A DNA stretch of 64,000 bases from NCBI RefSeq assembly GCF_002878395.1, contig NW_025825190.1, positions 142,029 through 206,028 of the forward strand, read 5' to 3'. Under the pieces are notes generated by a model. It ran no database searches. It saw nothing but the letters and a program-made list of their open reading frames with translations, and had not been told where the DNA came from. The first letter of the stretch is position 1. Each line of letters opens with the position of its first letter. The position numbers and the translations under genes were made by a program. The DNA is from Capsicum annuum. Its lineage: Eukaryota > Streptophyta > Magnoliopsida > Solanales > Solanaceae. Of the stretch, positions 23,439 through 36,394 are shown piece by piece.

Positions 23439-26400
23439 TGTAACACCTCGTATTTCGGACGAGAACGAAAATCGTCATTTCTTTCACATAAAATTTCCAA
23501 AAGAAATAATCCAATGAAATTTTAGTGTGTGTAATACCCCGGAAAATTTTTCGTTGAAATTTTGTGCGTAAACGTGTTGGGTTCTATCTTCTAGAATGAA
23601 CTATAAATTTTTCGTGTGGAATATCTTATATTATGACCCACCATTGTGTAGATTTTTGCTCCAACTTTAAACGATCATAACTCCTTGTACATAATGATCT
23701 GGGTGATCTACTAAATATCAATGGAAATATCTGCGAGTCCTCTTTCTAATGAAATTGATTTCATCTAATTTTTCTATTGGATCAAAAAGTTATGGTCGAT
23801 CTACTTCAGCCTGTCAAAAGTGAATTTTTGGGTTAATTTCAAATGATCATAACTCCTCATACACAATGATCTGGGTGAGATACTATATATCAACGGAAAT
23901 ATATGAGAGTCCTCTTTCTAATGAAATTAGTTTCATCCAATTTGGATATCGGAGTAAAACTTTATGGTTGATCTACTTCGGACTATCAAAACAGTCCACC
24001 AAATGACAGATTCGAGAATTATTTGATTTTTGCGTTTTGGTCATCCCCCCTCATCCAAAATCCGTCCAAACCCTATATTAAAGCCTATTAGAAGCATTAT
24101 ATGTTATATTTCATCAAATTCCCTCAAAAAGAAAACCCTAAGCTCCTACATCCAACTTCAAGAACCTCTAAAGTTCACCATTAATTCTGCAAATTTATTC
24201 AAGATTCCAAGTTCCTAGTTCAAGAACTTCAAGAATCTCCTAAGTTCACCATTAATTCTGCAAATTTATTCAAGATTCCAAGTTCCTAGTTCAAGAACTC
24301 CAAGAACCATCATTCAAAGGCACGATTAACATCTCAAAAACGAGTATCGATCTAAAGCTCATCATTCAAGGTATGTGAGGTTTTTTCAACACGAACTCTC
24401 TTTCGTTCTTGTGCCCAAATTGATTTTTCTTTTATGAATATACATAATTTTACATGTTTGTATATGAATTTGAAGCATGAATTTATATCCTATATGATTT
24501 TACATGAGATTATGATACTCTCTATGTTTTAAAAGTTGAATTGAATGAGAATGATGACATTTTTGTACATAAAGTTGAATTTTCCAGACTTTAAAGTAAG
24601 TTATATATATTTATGATGAAAAGCATGAATCTTGAGAAAATTTAATATGATTTTGATGTATGAGACCTTGAGTCCAAATTGGAATTGTACTTTGAGAAAT
24701 TATGTGCTATAAGCACAATGAGATTTGAATCCCAAAGCTAATTTTCTTTACCAAGATGTATGATTATAAAGCTGAAATTTTAAGTTTTAACTGATTATTT
24801 TTGTGCTTATGTCATAAAGTATGAAACTTTAGAAGGTTTTATCGTGATATTGATGTATGGGTTTTTGGAACCCTATTTGAGATTATTATTTTGAGAAAAT
24901 CATATGTTATAAACACCTTGAGTTTAAATAATTTGAGATGTTTTGAATGATTTGACCTTTTGGTCGTGAATGAGTTATTTTGAACTCAACTATGAAAGAA
25001 ATCCACGTTTTTATTGATTATGATAAAGGGGTAGCAAATTGGCTCCCGATGAAAATTGTTGAAGTGTTTATTGTGGATTTTCTTTAATGTGAGCTTGAGG
25101 CTGATTTAAATTTCTGAGCTAAGTCCGGGAATAATCTTTAGCACCGAGTGGGAGATATAAAGTGACCTTACTTTCCTAGAACTATGTGCACCCCGTAGGA
25201 TGTGAGCCTGAGGCTGATTTATATAGTGATCACTAGTATTTTTGAATTTATACTGGAAGTCCTACTCCGATGGCAAGGATAGGATGGCTCTTCCCAACGT
25301 GGGTTGTACGTTGGACTCCATGTAGCTCACATGGTTTATGACGGTTATAGGATCTCCCAGTGTGTGTGTGTTTCCTTGTGTCTATGGTGAACGGTGAAGT
25401 GATTTGAAAGTGAAATTGTGAAAGTTATGCTTTCGAAAGATTTAAATGATATTTACGTTATGAGAATTGATATTCTTGATGAACTGAAAATGATTGACAA
25501 ATTATATGATGACTCACATGTGTTATTATACTTATTTCATCCTCTCATGATTATGATGATTTTCTTCGGGCTATGTGAGTCTTTCATACATCCTGCATAT
25601 TTCTTATAAATATTTATGATGATGATGTTTATACAACTGCATACACCCCCATATACTCGGTTCCTTTCTATGGTACTGACCCACATCTTCGGATGTGGGC
25701 GGCATTTTCTCAGAATGTAGGTTCAGGTGCTCAGTTCCAGATTTCACAGTGATTCTTCGGGCATGTTGTTCTACATCCCCTGTTGTGGTGAGTCCTCATG
25801 TTTCAAAGACGTGATGTCTGATGTTGTTTTCACGAAATTGTTTACATTTGATAACTGAGTATGAGTCAGTTGGGGCATGTCTCAATGGCTCGCTGGTTTT
25901 ATTGATTTTCTTAGAGGCTTGTCAGACTAGTATAGATGTTGGGAGTTGACTAATAAGTCGTATTTTGTTATCTTTCTAAAATTATTTTATTCTTGGATGA
26001 TGATTACTCTGTTGATATTTAAGGGTTATTTATGAAAACCCCATTGATTTGTGTTGAACTGATGAAAATGGCTCAAAGGGTTAGCTTGGAGCTACTCGTA
26101 GCCTCAAGCACCGTGTGACGCTCTGGGACCCATTTTTGGGGCGTTACAGTGTGTTAATAAATTATGTAGAGTGGAAACCTATTTGAGCATGAATTGAGAT
26201 CATAGATGTCCCCAAACTCAAGAACAAGTTAAAAGTTTTCTAATCGTTCAAATTTTAGTGAGCGTTGAAACTTAGGTCAACTTCAATCAACCATCACTCT
26301 TTGTATATATTGAATTAGAGTGTCTACTATATATCAAATGAAAGGTATTCAAATTATCGTTCCAATGATATCTTTTCCCACCCTTATTTAGCCATAAACA

Positions 26401-27955
26401 CGAAATTCAGTTCCCAAATACCCCAAAATACACCTTCATTCATCAAAATTGCTCAAGAACTCTCCTTAGGGTTTCAAAATAAAAACACAAGCAACTCAAG
26501 ATTCAACCGTGGGTTTTAAAACTAATTGCATATTTGGAATCCCCAGAACGTAGGCTTCAAAAAACACCTATCATCTTCGCATTTAGAGGTACGTGGGGTT
26601 ATCTCAAAAATCTCATGGGCTTAAAAATTCATGTTTTAAAAATGAGAGTTTTGAAATTATGAATATAATCCCGTTTTAAATGTTTTATGATATTGATTTT
26701 GTCTTTAGGCCTATTCCCAAAGTGGTTTGATATATGATATATGTATATGCATGTATTCCGAAAAGATGTTAACTTGAGAGCATGAATTATATGAAATCCC
26801 TCTCTTTATATGATCTTATTTTAAATTCTCATATAATGTAAAATGTTTGAAATCATCTTGACAAGCATGACATGAAATATTTTGAAAATGGTCATGGTTT
26901 TGACTTGCAATGAGAGGATTGTTATGTTGAAATATGATGAATATAATGGTTGCATGAAAGAATGATATGATATTGATGGCTTGCAAGTCGGGTATGACGA
27001 TACCCTACAGAATAAGTTATGTGATTGAATTAAATAGAGTTTGATGCATTGATTTCACATGAGATAGGTGGATGCCCAAAGAAGGCGTTTGAGTGTAAGG
27101 GCTCATCGCTGGAAATCGTGTTTGCCAACATGGGGATTCGGTAATAGGCTAAGTGATCTTGTGTAGTTGACTTTATGTCATTCCCAAATTGGGACTATGG
27201 TTAGGAGCCCAGGCTAAGTGATCTTGGGCACTACTGTACTTTATTGGGTCGAGACACCCTGCTGTGTGATCTTGTGTGTCTTTTCCTCACTTATACTCTA
27301 ATCTCGGTGGCAACCGAGATTTGACAGTTGGTGTAAATGTTATATGTAGGGTATTCCACCTAGCTCAGTTGCATTACATTGTTGTTGAAAACTATTACAT
27401 TATGCCCATGTGTTTTCAAATGATTTGATATGAAACTGCTTTATAATGGCTCTCACCTATATTTGGAAAAAAATATTATACTTTGTTTTTGATTTCTCTG
27501 CGTACCAGTACTTTTGCATTGACCCCCTTCCCTCCTAGGTTTGGAGGCACAGTTTAGGGGTCCAGATAACCAGTAGATCTCTTCCGATATATTTACAGAA
27601 TCAAGTGGTGAGCCTTCTATATTTCGAAAGGGCTGATGTCTGTTAGTTCATTTATCATTTAGTAGTTTTGGGTCTACTAGGGGCCTTGTCTCAATTTTCT
27701 AACAGTAATTTATTTCAATCATGTATTAAAGATTTCGCAGATAGTTGTTCAGATGTCAATAGATGTTGTGGGACATTATTTCCCCTTTGTTGATTTCATT
27801 TGATTTATGATCATGTTTTCCGTGATATTGTGTATCTTCCGCATATCTTATTATCATATGAATTATGTGCATGATTACCAGATAGATAGGGGTGTTTCGG
27901 GCCTTCATGGTTTGAAATGCTCGTCACGGCCAGGGCTCCAGTTTGGGTCGTGACA
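23439..27955 (+). repeat. 5' LTR of element C, interrupted
   Basis: Without the nested solo LTR (23530-26148) and one TSD it is about 1.89 kb. It lacks about 200 bp present in the right LTR between 32740 and 32945; the junction lies near 26370, inside AATGATATCTTTTCCC. Confidence 0.9.
23530..26148 (+). mobile_element. Solo LTR F of a different long-LTR family
   Basis: A 2619-bp LTR from TGTAATACCCCGG to GGGGCGTTACA, flanked by the perfect 5-bp duplication GTGTG (23525-23529 and 26149-26153). The uninterrupted site TTTAGTGTGTTAATAAATT is kept in the right LTR of element C. It has two internal duplications: about 70 bp at 24165-24300 (ATTAATTCTGCAAATTTATT twice) and a diverged repeat of about 180 bp at 23650-23990 (CATAACTCCT twice). 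There is no internal domain. The orientation is inferred from the TGTAATACCCC start. Confidence 0.92.
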
Positions 27956-28949
27956 AACTTGGTATCAAAGCATGGTTCATGGTTCCAGGGTGTCTTCGAA
28001 ATTGCGTCGGGTAGATTATTGTTTATGGGTGTGTAGTGCGCCACACTTATAAGCAGGAGGCTACTAGGTGTTTAGGAATGTCTCTCTTTCTTCATGTTCT
28101 AGTTCGTGCAATAGAGTCAGAATGTTCCTCTTTCATACTCTAATTCGTGCTATGGTGTCGCCCATACGAAAGTAAAAAAAGTCAGGTGATTCAAGTGCAG
28201 AAGTTTAGAATCTAAATGGTATGGTCCTTTCTGATTGAACCATATAAGAGTTAAAATTTATGCAAGGACTTGAGAAGAGTCCATTAGTGCTTCAATGTGT
28301 ATTGATTCCGATGTAAACATTGATCCTGATGGCATCGTGCTTTTCAGCTTGAGGTATTAACTGCATTTAGTCCCCTTCAAATTTATGTTACAAATGTCTT
28401 GCTAAGGGGGGATGATGTGTAGTAGAATGTTGGAACTGTATTTCCACCCGAATAGTAGCATGCATTAAAGTGTTGTTGTCATGACCTATTGATAGTGAAA
28501 TTAGACCAAGAAGTTAGTGATGTGAAGTCACAAAGTTAGAAGTCAAAGCGAGGGTGACTTTTGTGTAAATGAATATTTTAGTTGAATAATCGATGTTCGA
28601 GAACGATTTACCCCCTTATGATGATAGACTAATATGGTAACTAGTAGCATGTGTGGATGGTATGGTAGTCCATGGAGGAAGTGTTTGACTCCGATTTTCT
28701 TTATACAGAGTAAGATGTGTATTCTTAGTTCATTGGATATTGCATATTAAATTTCTATCTCATGTAATTTTTCATCAAGGTATTGTTGAAAAAAATAAAG
28801 TCTAGTGAAGCCGTGTGGGGATGTTTCGATCCACTAGCATAGTTGACTTGTCATTCATCTCATTTTCTTGTTCAAAATATAAAATCAAAGTCTAGTGAAG
28901 CCGTGTGAGGCCTATTTTGATTCACTAGCAACTTTTTGTTCTTGTGCTG

Positions 28950-29006
<57 letters not shown>

Positions 29007-32000
29007 CTGAATCTGGTTGCATGAGATTGAGTTGGTAAAGAGGTGATTCGTCCTTGTGTGTTAGTTTAGTAGAAAGTAGAGAACGAGTTGTTAGTTAGGG
29101 TGATTTGTTGGTTGCTTGAAGTGTGAAAATGGCTATATTAGCCAGTAAGTAGTAAGTATAGACTCATGGTTGTTTGTGGAATTTGAAGGTAGTCTAAATG
29201 TAGTTTGGGTAAGTAAGTATGAAGTGAGAAATCCGTATAAGTAGAAAAGATTGTATTGGGTTATAATATAAGATTAAGGTTGATCATGTCTATTATGTAA
29301 CTTTACCCCTTGACCTTCTTTTCGTTGGTAATTGTAAACTAGTACTACTTATGAGAAGATATGTAGTGATTTTTGAGGCATTTGTATAGTATGTCCCAAA
29401 TTTTATGGACTAGCATATTATGTTGCATTTTTCAGTAGTGATAGATGATTGGTACAGGACTATATGCTTGAATTTAATGTAGAATGTGGTGGTAAAAATA
29501 GTGGCATGAGATTAATGATGTATGTTTTGTGGGGAAAAAATTAGTAGGCTTGATGTGTTAAAATAGTACATGCTAATGAGTTATGATAAGGAAGACCGTA
29601 AGGTCAAGATCAATTATTTGTTGTTTGGAAGTTCTAGTGTACTAGTGTTTCTTGATGTCTATTTCATGGTATCCAAGTGAGAATCATGCGTAAGGTTGGG
29701 TTGTAAAATCATGTTTAGCACTATATATTAAGTTTTGAACAATTGATGTCCATGAAGGTAGATGTGATGATTTCTTGGTTAATAATACTAGTTTTATGGA
29801 AGTAATCTAATAGGCTTGAATGGTATATGCAAGAGCTTAAGTTTATTTGATTCGTAGTGAAGTATGATGTTGCATATATAATGTAGAAGTATGCCCAAGG
29901 TAATCTGAGGTTGCGGTATTTTCTAAGACTATTATATGTTTTGTGTGACGAGTGGTACCGTTGAGTTGCTAGGTGGAGAAAGACTAGTTAGATGGTATAT
30001 GGTGTTCTAAATAGCCAAGTTAAGGAGTTTTGATTGATAGTGTTGAGTCTTTTTATATGATCTTGATTATCATAGTAGAGAGATGTAAGTTTGGAGTCGC
30101 GATATTGGTGAGCTATGTCGGAAGTAGTATGATTCATTGAAGGCTTGGTGATATCCATGTTGAGTGCTAGATTCTAAGTTTGAGTTTTTGAAAGTTGAAC
30201 TAATAGAAATAAGAGTTAAAGCACTAGAGGGTGTGCACTCCGACTATGGGGATACCCATGAAGACCCAAAGTTTGTAAGTGTGCAAGTATTATATGATGA
30301 CTACTGGGTCTATAGAATGATAAAGTGTATCTTAGAAGGTAGTATTAACAGTGGTTTTTCCACTTTCAAGTGTATTCATTCAGGTTAAGTGCCATGATAT
30401 GCGTATATAGTAGTTTTCCAGACCCCAGAGTGCAGTGAGTGTACTTCAGTTTAGAGTCTAGTAAGGGATCTCCCAAACTTAATATGATGGCTTGAAGTTA
30501 AAGGGGAGATGATAGAGTGAATAACCAAGTCAGGCTTTCAGATTCTAGTAGTGATATCAGTATGACAAAGAACATCAGAAGGGAAGAGTGAGGCTCAACC
30601 CATTCCAATTTCAGTATTTTTCAGTTATCCTAATACCTACTCATACCTCACGTTTCAGTTCCATGACTTCCATGATCATAGTTTATGTTCATGTATATGA
30701 TAGAAAATCGCATGCTCTTCCAGATTCCTAAATGAGGAACTTCAGTTCATTCACCCGTCGAAATCATATTCCATATGTCATGAACTCTAAATTGAGGTCA
30801 TGCAGCTCATGACTCATGTATTCACACTTTATAGTGTGCTCAGTTCCCATAATTCATGCTATACTCTTTACGATAGGTGGAATATAGTTCATAGCCATGT
30901 ATGCCCCAATTCATATTTTTTTCTTTGATAAATCCCGGATGTTGATTTGCCATTCCCCAGGCCACAGTTAAGTGTCAAGTTTCATACAACATCCTTCCTT
31001 GCTTCAAGATCTTATGTTCTAATCTTTAGTAACTCCTCTTTATGTGATGGTAGTGGTGATGAGTAAATATTTCTAATTGGTGTAAGATCATAGTATGCTT
31101 ATTTTAGATAAGGCCATAAGTGCGAAGTAAGGTTGGGCCCAAGTCTTTGATGCATGTGATGGTTAGCTGAAAGATGTATGTGTGTGTGTGTGTTCTTGGG
31201 GTAGAGTGTGGGAGCTATATCGATAGATGGTTAATAGAATATGTGAAGTGTGTCTTTATGAGTGTTTACTTTGAACTTCATATGTGGTTATAGAGATAGG
31301 CTTGAATGACATGTTGGAATTTTTGTTAAGGAATGCTATATGCGCTAGCGACTTTGTAGTAATAGTTCAGAGTTAGCCATTGAAGTGGTAAGGCATGATA
31401 GGCTTAGGGTATGATCTTTTAAGAGATGTAGAAGGTGGAATCTTATGGTTTAGACTTGTATCGTGGAGTGGCATGTAGTAATTTGCGAGTTGGAGTTAGG
31501 CCTGATCACGGTGAAGAGGATTTAAGTTACTATAGACATCAGTAAAAAGATTTATAAATGCAAATACGAGAACAAATAAGTTGGATCGAATGAATATGGT
31601 ATCTACGGGTAATAGTATAGTTAAGGGAGTATTCGAGGAGTGTGCTAATCTTTAAAGTAAGAAGTCGCATTGACTAAGTCCTAGAAATTCTATCCTAATT
31701 TATGAGTTATATTTCTATATTCCAGACTGTAGAGTAGTGTAAATGTTGTGATTTCCCTCAGATGGATGTCTTATGTAATCCATACCCAAGATTTGTGGCT
31801 TCCTATTACTGCTAGAACTTCTTTAGAGAAAGTGTTGAAGAGATACTCTAGTTGAGTATAAGTGTCTGGTATAATTCAGTCTGTAATTCAGTTTAACAGT
31901 CGGGCAGACAAGTTACTATGGTTTTTCCACCTTTTCACCCAGTCCTACTATCCGAAGTCTCATGCGTATGGCCATTCCCAAGAGATAATCTATTCCATCC

Positions 32001-32439
32001 ATATAAATTGTGAGTTCAGTTCATTCCAAGCACCATGTTTTAGATTCAGCTATCTATTCATGACTCAGTGCATAAGAGTTCAGCGTATAATCTCAAAATT
32101 TTAGAAGTATTTCAGCTCAGATAGTGTAATACCCTTGTACGATCTAAGTCTTGATGTTTTATGATTCGTACTTGCATAAGTTATCACTTCCTAATTTCAA
32201 TATGTATGATTGGATCATGAATATTTCAACGGAATCCTAAATTTTCAGCACGAATCAGCTTCTTGAAGCAAGAAAAGTCAAGTCAGCTCAGAATTCAGTT
32301 TCATTATAGAATTTTAAATATTTCAGATCAGTTATGTCCTTTCTTAGAAGGCACATCATATCCGTGTTACTCCATACCTTTAAGTTTCTACAAGTTCCTA
32401 CCCATCATTCGGGGACGAATGATCCCAAGGGGGAGATAA
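27956..32439 (+). other. Non-coding interior of element C
   Basis: A 4.5 kb interior without coding motifs. A long TA run sits at 28954-29005. Beside it, at 28798-28930, is an imperfect duplication of a GTCTAGTGAAGCCGTGTG unit that has no counterpart in element B. An open stretch of 74 codons at 30164-30388 has no recognisable motif and I do not call it a gene. Confidence 0.85.
28954..29005. repeat. (TA)n microsatellite, about 26 units
   Basis: An uninterrupted TA dinucleotide run inside element C. A shorter one lies at 14592-14626 in the left LTR of element B. Confidence 0.97.
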
Positions 32440-34535
32440 TGTAACACCCCGCATTTCGGACGAGAATGAAAATCGTCATTTCCTTTACGTAAAGGTTCCA
32501 AAAGCCATAAATCCAATGCAAGTTTAGTGTGTTAATAAATTATGTAGTGTGGAAACCTATTTGAGCAAGAATTAAGATCATAGAGGTCCCCAAGCTCAAG
32601 GACAAGTTGAAAGTTTTCCTATCGTTCAAATTTTAGTGAGCGTTGAAACTTAGGTTAATTTCAATCAATCATTACTCTTTTTATATATTGAATTAGAGTA
32701 CCTACTATATATCAAATGAAAGTTATTCGAATTATCTTTCCAACGATACCAATTTCGCGAAAATCTGACACCCGGAGAAGAAGTTATGGCTTTACAAAGT
32801 TGAGTGTGTCGTGCAGCATAAGGTGTGCGACGCACAACCTAATGTGTGCGATAAAGAGTGCGCCGCACAACCTATATTATGCGATAAGGTGTGCGCCGCA
32901 TATAATACTACTCAAGTGACTTAAACACTCCATTTTTGGGGCAAAATAGTGCTTTTCCCACCCTTATTTAGCCATAAACACGAAATTCAGTTCCCAAATA
33001 CCCCAAAATACACCTTCATTCATCAAAATTGCCCAAGAATTCTCCTTAGGGTTTCAAAATTAAAACCCACGCAACTCAAGATTCAACCGTAGGTTTTTAA
33101 AACTAATTGCATATCTGGAATCCCCAGAACGTAGGCTTCAAGAAGCACCTATCATCTTTGCATATAGAGGTACGTGGGGTTATCTCAAAAATCTCATGGG
33201 CTTAAAAATTCATGTTTTAAAAATGGGGCTTTTGAAATTATGAATATAATCCCATTTTAAACGTTCTATGATATTGATTTGGTCTTTAGGCCTATTCCCG
33301 AAGTGATTTGATATAGGATATATGTATATGTATGTATTCCGAAAAGATGTTAACATGAGAGCATGAATTATATGAAATTCCTCTCTTTATATGATCTCGT
33401 TTTAAATTCTCATATGATGTAAAATATTTGAAATCATCTTGACAAGCGTGACATGAAATATTTTGAAAATGGTCATGGTTTTAACTTGCAATGAGAGGGT
33501 TGTTATGTTGAAATATGATGAATATAATGGTTGCATGAAAGAATGATGTGATATTGATGGCTTGCAAGTCGGGTATGACGATACCCTACAGAATAAGTTA
33601 TGTGATTGAATTAAATAGAGTTTGATGCATTGATCTTACATGAGATAGGTGGATGCCCGAAGAAGGCGTTTGAGTGTAAGGGCTCATCGCTGGAAATCGT
33701 GTTTGCCAATATGGGGATTCGGTAATAGGCTAAGTGATCTTGTGTACTTGACTTTATGTCATTCCCAAATTGGGACTATGGTTAGGAGCCCAGGCTAAGT
33801 GATCTTGGGCACTACTATACTTTATTGGGTCGAGACACCCTGCTGTGTGATCTTGTGTGTCTTTCCCTCACTTATACTCTAATCTCGGTGGCAACCGAGA
33901 TTTGACAGTTGGTGTAAATGTTATATGTAGGGTATTCCACCTAACTCAGTTGCATTACATTGTTGTTGAAAACTATTACATTACGCCCATGTGTTTTCAA
34001 ATGATTTGATATGAAACTGCTTTATAATGGCTCTCACCTATATTTGAAAAAAAATATTATATTTTGTTTTTGATTTCTCTGTGTACCGGTACTTTTGTAT
34101 TGACCCCCTTCCCTCCCAGGTTTGGAGGCACAGTTTAGGGGTCCAGATAACCAGTAGATCTCTTCCGATAGATTTGCAGAATCAAGTGGTGAGTCTTCTA
34201 TATTTCGAAATGGCTGATGTCTGTCAGTTCATTTATCATTTAGTAGTTTTGGGCCTACTGGGGGCCTTGTCCCAGTTTTCAGATAGTAATTTGTTTCAGT
34301 CATGTATTAGAGATTTCGTAGACGGTTGTTCAGATGTCGATAGATGTTGTGGGACATTATTTCCCCTTTGTTGATTTCATTTGATTTATGAACATTTTTT
34401 CATAATATTGTGTATCTTCCGCATATCTTATTATCATATGAATTATGTGCATGATTACCAGATAGATAGGGGTGTTTCGGGCCTTTATGGTTTGGAATGC
34501 TCGTCACGGCCAGGGCCCCGGTTCGGGTCGTGACA
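32440..34535 (+). repeat. 3' LTR of element C
   Basis: A 2096-bp LTR, TGTAACACCCCGC to GTCGTGACA. Between 32806 and 32906 it carries repeats of a GTGTGCGMCGCACAACCTA kind, containing the palindromic word GTGCGCCGCAC. This stretch is missing from the left LTR. Confidence 0.92.
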
Positions 34536-35068
34536 TGCCTCTTCTGAAAAGAGACAATGGTCCATCTTAGAAGTGTGATGTTTCTGAAAATGCATATCTG
34601 TTTACCCAAAACAGTGCAGTATTTTGCTAAAACAGTGCACCAGTTCGAAACAATGCATCACTTCATTGTAGAGTTGCATCTGTTCGAACTAACATATTAG
34701 TTCAGGAAACATTGTTTCGAAAATCTGCACCAGTTCAGAAATAGAAACACAGAAGCAGTGCATCAGTTCGCAAAAAGTGCAACGATTTATTGAAACAGTG
34801 GCACCAGTTCTCTTCGAATATTGCATCTGTTATTACTGCAGGCATGTATATTTAAATGGAGTTTCAAAAGACTTTTTGGATTGAATTTATTTATTTTATT
34901 TCTGTCAAATAAAATTTATTCAAAAAGATAGATCTCATTGATCGACCAAATCCGAATTCGAGCCGAGCGACGATGACGAAGGCACGAGGCATCTATTATT
35001 TCTTGCCTCACTTGCCATGTGGAGTAAGTATTCATCAATATAAACACTCAAGTTCTCTTCTTCCAGCA

Positions 35069-36086
35069 ATGTGGGGGAAAGAGTAAACATATCAATTTGG
35101 AAGTACACTTTCCATTTTAGTGTCTCCGTCCCTCCACCCTTTTACTCTCCATTTTTTCATTCACACTTCTTTCATCTACTATAAACCCAACATAATATGG
35201 TATTATGACGTATGTGGTGCAATATGGAGTTTTTCCACAGACAAGAAGGCAGAATATTTCTCAGTTCATAATTTCTCAATTTTGAAAACAGAAAGTGCTT
35301 TATTTTTGTTTTCTAAAAAGGACTACTTTTCTTCTTTAACGAAGGTTGTTGGAAGCAAGTTTAAAGTCTCTTTCATTCAACTAAGAAAAATTACTTCCTC
35401 CTTAGAAAGTGGGGCAGTTGGAATAAGTTAAATTGGAGTGGAAATTTGTGATTAAGGGTGGGTAGGTGGGAGGAAAGAAATAATGAGCTTGAAATGCCAC
35501 CCATTTGAGGAAAAATATTTTTTAAAACTTTCAACACGTAAAGGCGTAAGGGCATAGTTGAGTAGTTGGGAGGCGGGTCTCCCGTGGAATCAAGTCTAGC
35601 CTTTGTCCCGCTCAGTCATATGCAGTTTTACATCTCCTATGTGGTTTGTGAGTTATTGCACAATAAGCAGGTCACCACAAAATGCTTAGAGATTGTGGGT
35701 TTCCTAGGTTCCAAAAAATGGAAAAATTTAAAATCATTTTCTCCAGACAAAGCGTTCATTTTTACCTCTAGTCACACAAATGTTTATGAAGGACGAGTAA
35801 TTAAAGTTGTGCCTTGTCAATATATATCACATAAATTAGTACAGAGAAGTAATTAAAAATTTACTTAGTTTGACTCTTGATGATAATTGTTTAAAGAAAG
35901 CTATAGCTGGTTGATCACTACATGGATTGTGGACCAAGGTGGAAATGTGATGGAAATTTCTTTGCACTTTCTTTTTAAAATAAATTTAGAAAGTACCAAC
36001 TTGTTGGTTGTTGCTATTCTTCCTTTATCATACATTCTATGTGCAGAAATTCCTTATTGTACATCACACACATAACCACAAGAGAA
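35069..36086 (+). other. Upstream region of CNL-2
   Basis: About 1 kb of non-coding DNA between solo LTR D and the CNL-2 start. Open stretches of 103 and 96 codons (35120-35431 and 35566-35856) show no known motif, and their base use matches the surrounding non-coding DNA. No clear TATA box could be tied to the CNL-2 start. Confidence 0.5.
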
Positions 36087-36394
36087 ATGGCTTACATTGC
36101 GATTACTTGCCTTAGGAGCACTGTACAACAATCGATGCAAGTCACAGGATGTAATTTGCAATCATTCTACGAAAAGCTTGAATCCTTGATAGCTATTATG
36201 GAGAAACCTTACAATATAAAGGGCGATGTCGTGGCATTGGCAAGCTTGGAAGCACAAATCGCGGAGATAGCATGCAGAGCAGAAGACGAAGTCGACTCAA
36301 AATCAATAGAAGTTCTACACGCAAAAACAAATAGTTTACGAGGTAAAGCTTTCTGGAAACTCTGTTGTTTCCCGGAACAAGCAATAGAACATAT
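36087..36394 (+). pseudogene. CNL-2, 5' part: CC domain
   Basis: The first 102 codons and two bases of the second resistance-gene copy. The start MAYIAITCL at 36087 aligns with CNL-1; an in-frame ATG at 36039 lies upstream, but the match to CNL-1 begins only at 36087. The EDVID-like motif reads AEDEVDS. The frame enters a Copia LTR after 36394. With the element and one TSD copy removed, the codon completes as ATT and the protein reads on as HIDSIMKLW from 43861. Confidence 0.92.

Larger units (their letters stand above)
23439..34535 (+). mobile_element. LARD-like LTR element C, nested in solo LTR D
   Basis: It is flanked by the perfect 5-bp duplication TGCCT (23434-23438 and 34536-34540). 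The left LTR (23439-27955) is enlarged by a nested 2.6 kb solo LTR; the right LTR is 32440-34535. The primer binding site AACTTGGTATCAAAGCATGG follows the left LTR, and AAGGGGGAGATAA precedes the right one. The interior (27956-32439) has no gag-pol. LTR ends, interior start and tract match element B, so both belong to one non-autonomous family related to Tekay chromoviruses. Confidence 0.93.
22881..35068 (-). mobile_element. Solo Copia-type LTR D, split by element C
   Basis: Two pieces, 22881-23438 and 34536-35068, join into one LTR of about 1.09 kb once element C and one TSD copy are removed. The ends are TGTTGGAATAG and CTTCCAGCA. Flanks are AATGT on the left and (A)ATGT on the right, an almost clean 5-bp duplication. 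Reading the minus strand, U3 repeats (AACTGGTGCACTGTTT and similar) lead to a TATA-like GGCTATAAAAAATC spanning the break, then R/U5 with TTTTATCTTGGGAGG. No internal domain or second LTR is present, so it is a solo LTR left by recombination. Confidence 0.78.

Noticed and set aside
30164..30388. 74-codon open stretch in element C
   Set aside because: Lies inside a non-coding LARD-like interior, has no recognisable domain, and such lengths are expected by chance.
34081..34374. 97-codon open stretch near the end of element C
   Set aside because: It is entirely LTR sequence; the equivalent place in the left LTR is not open over the same length.
35120..35856. Open stretches of 103 and 96 codons upstream of CNL-2
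   Set aside because: No motif, no homologous stretch upstream of CNL-1, and base composition like the surrounding non-coding DNA.
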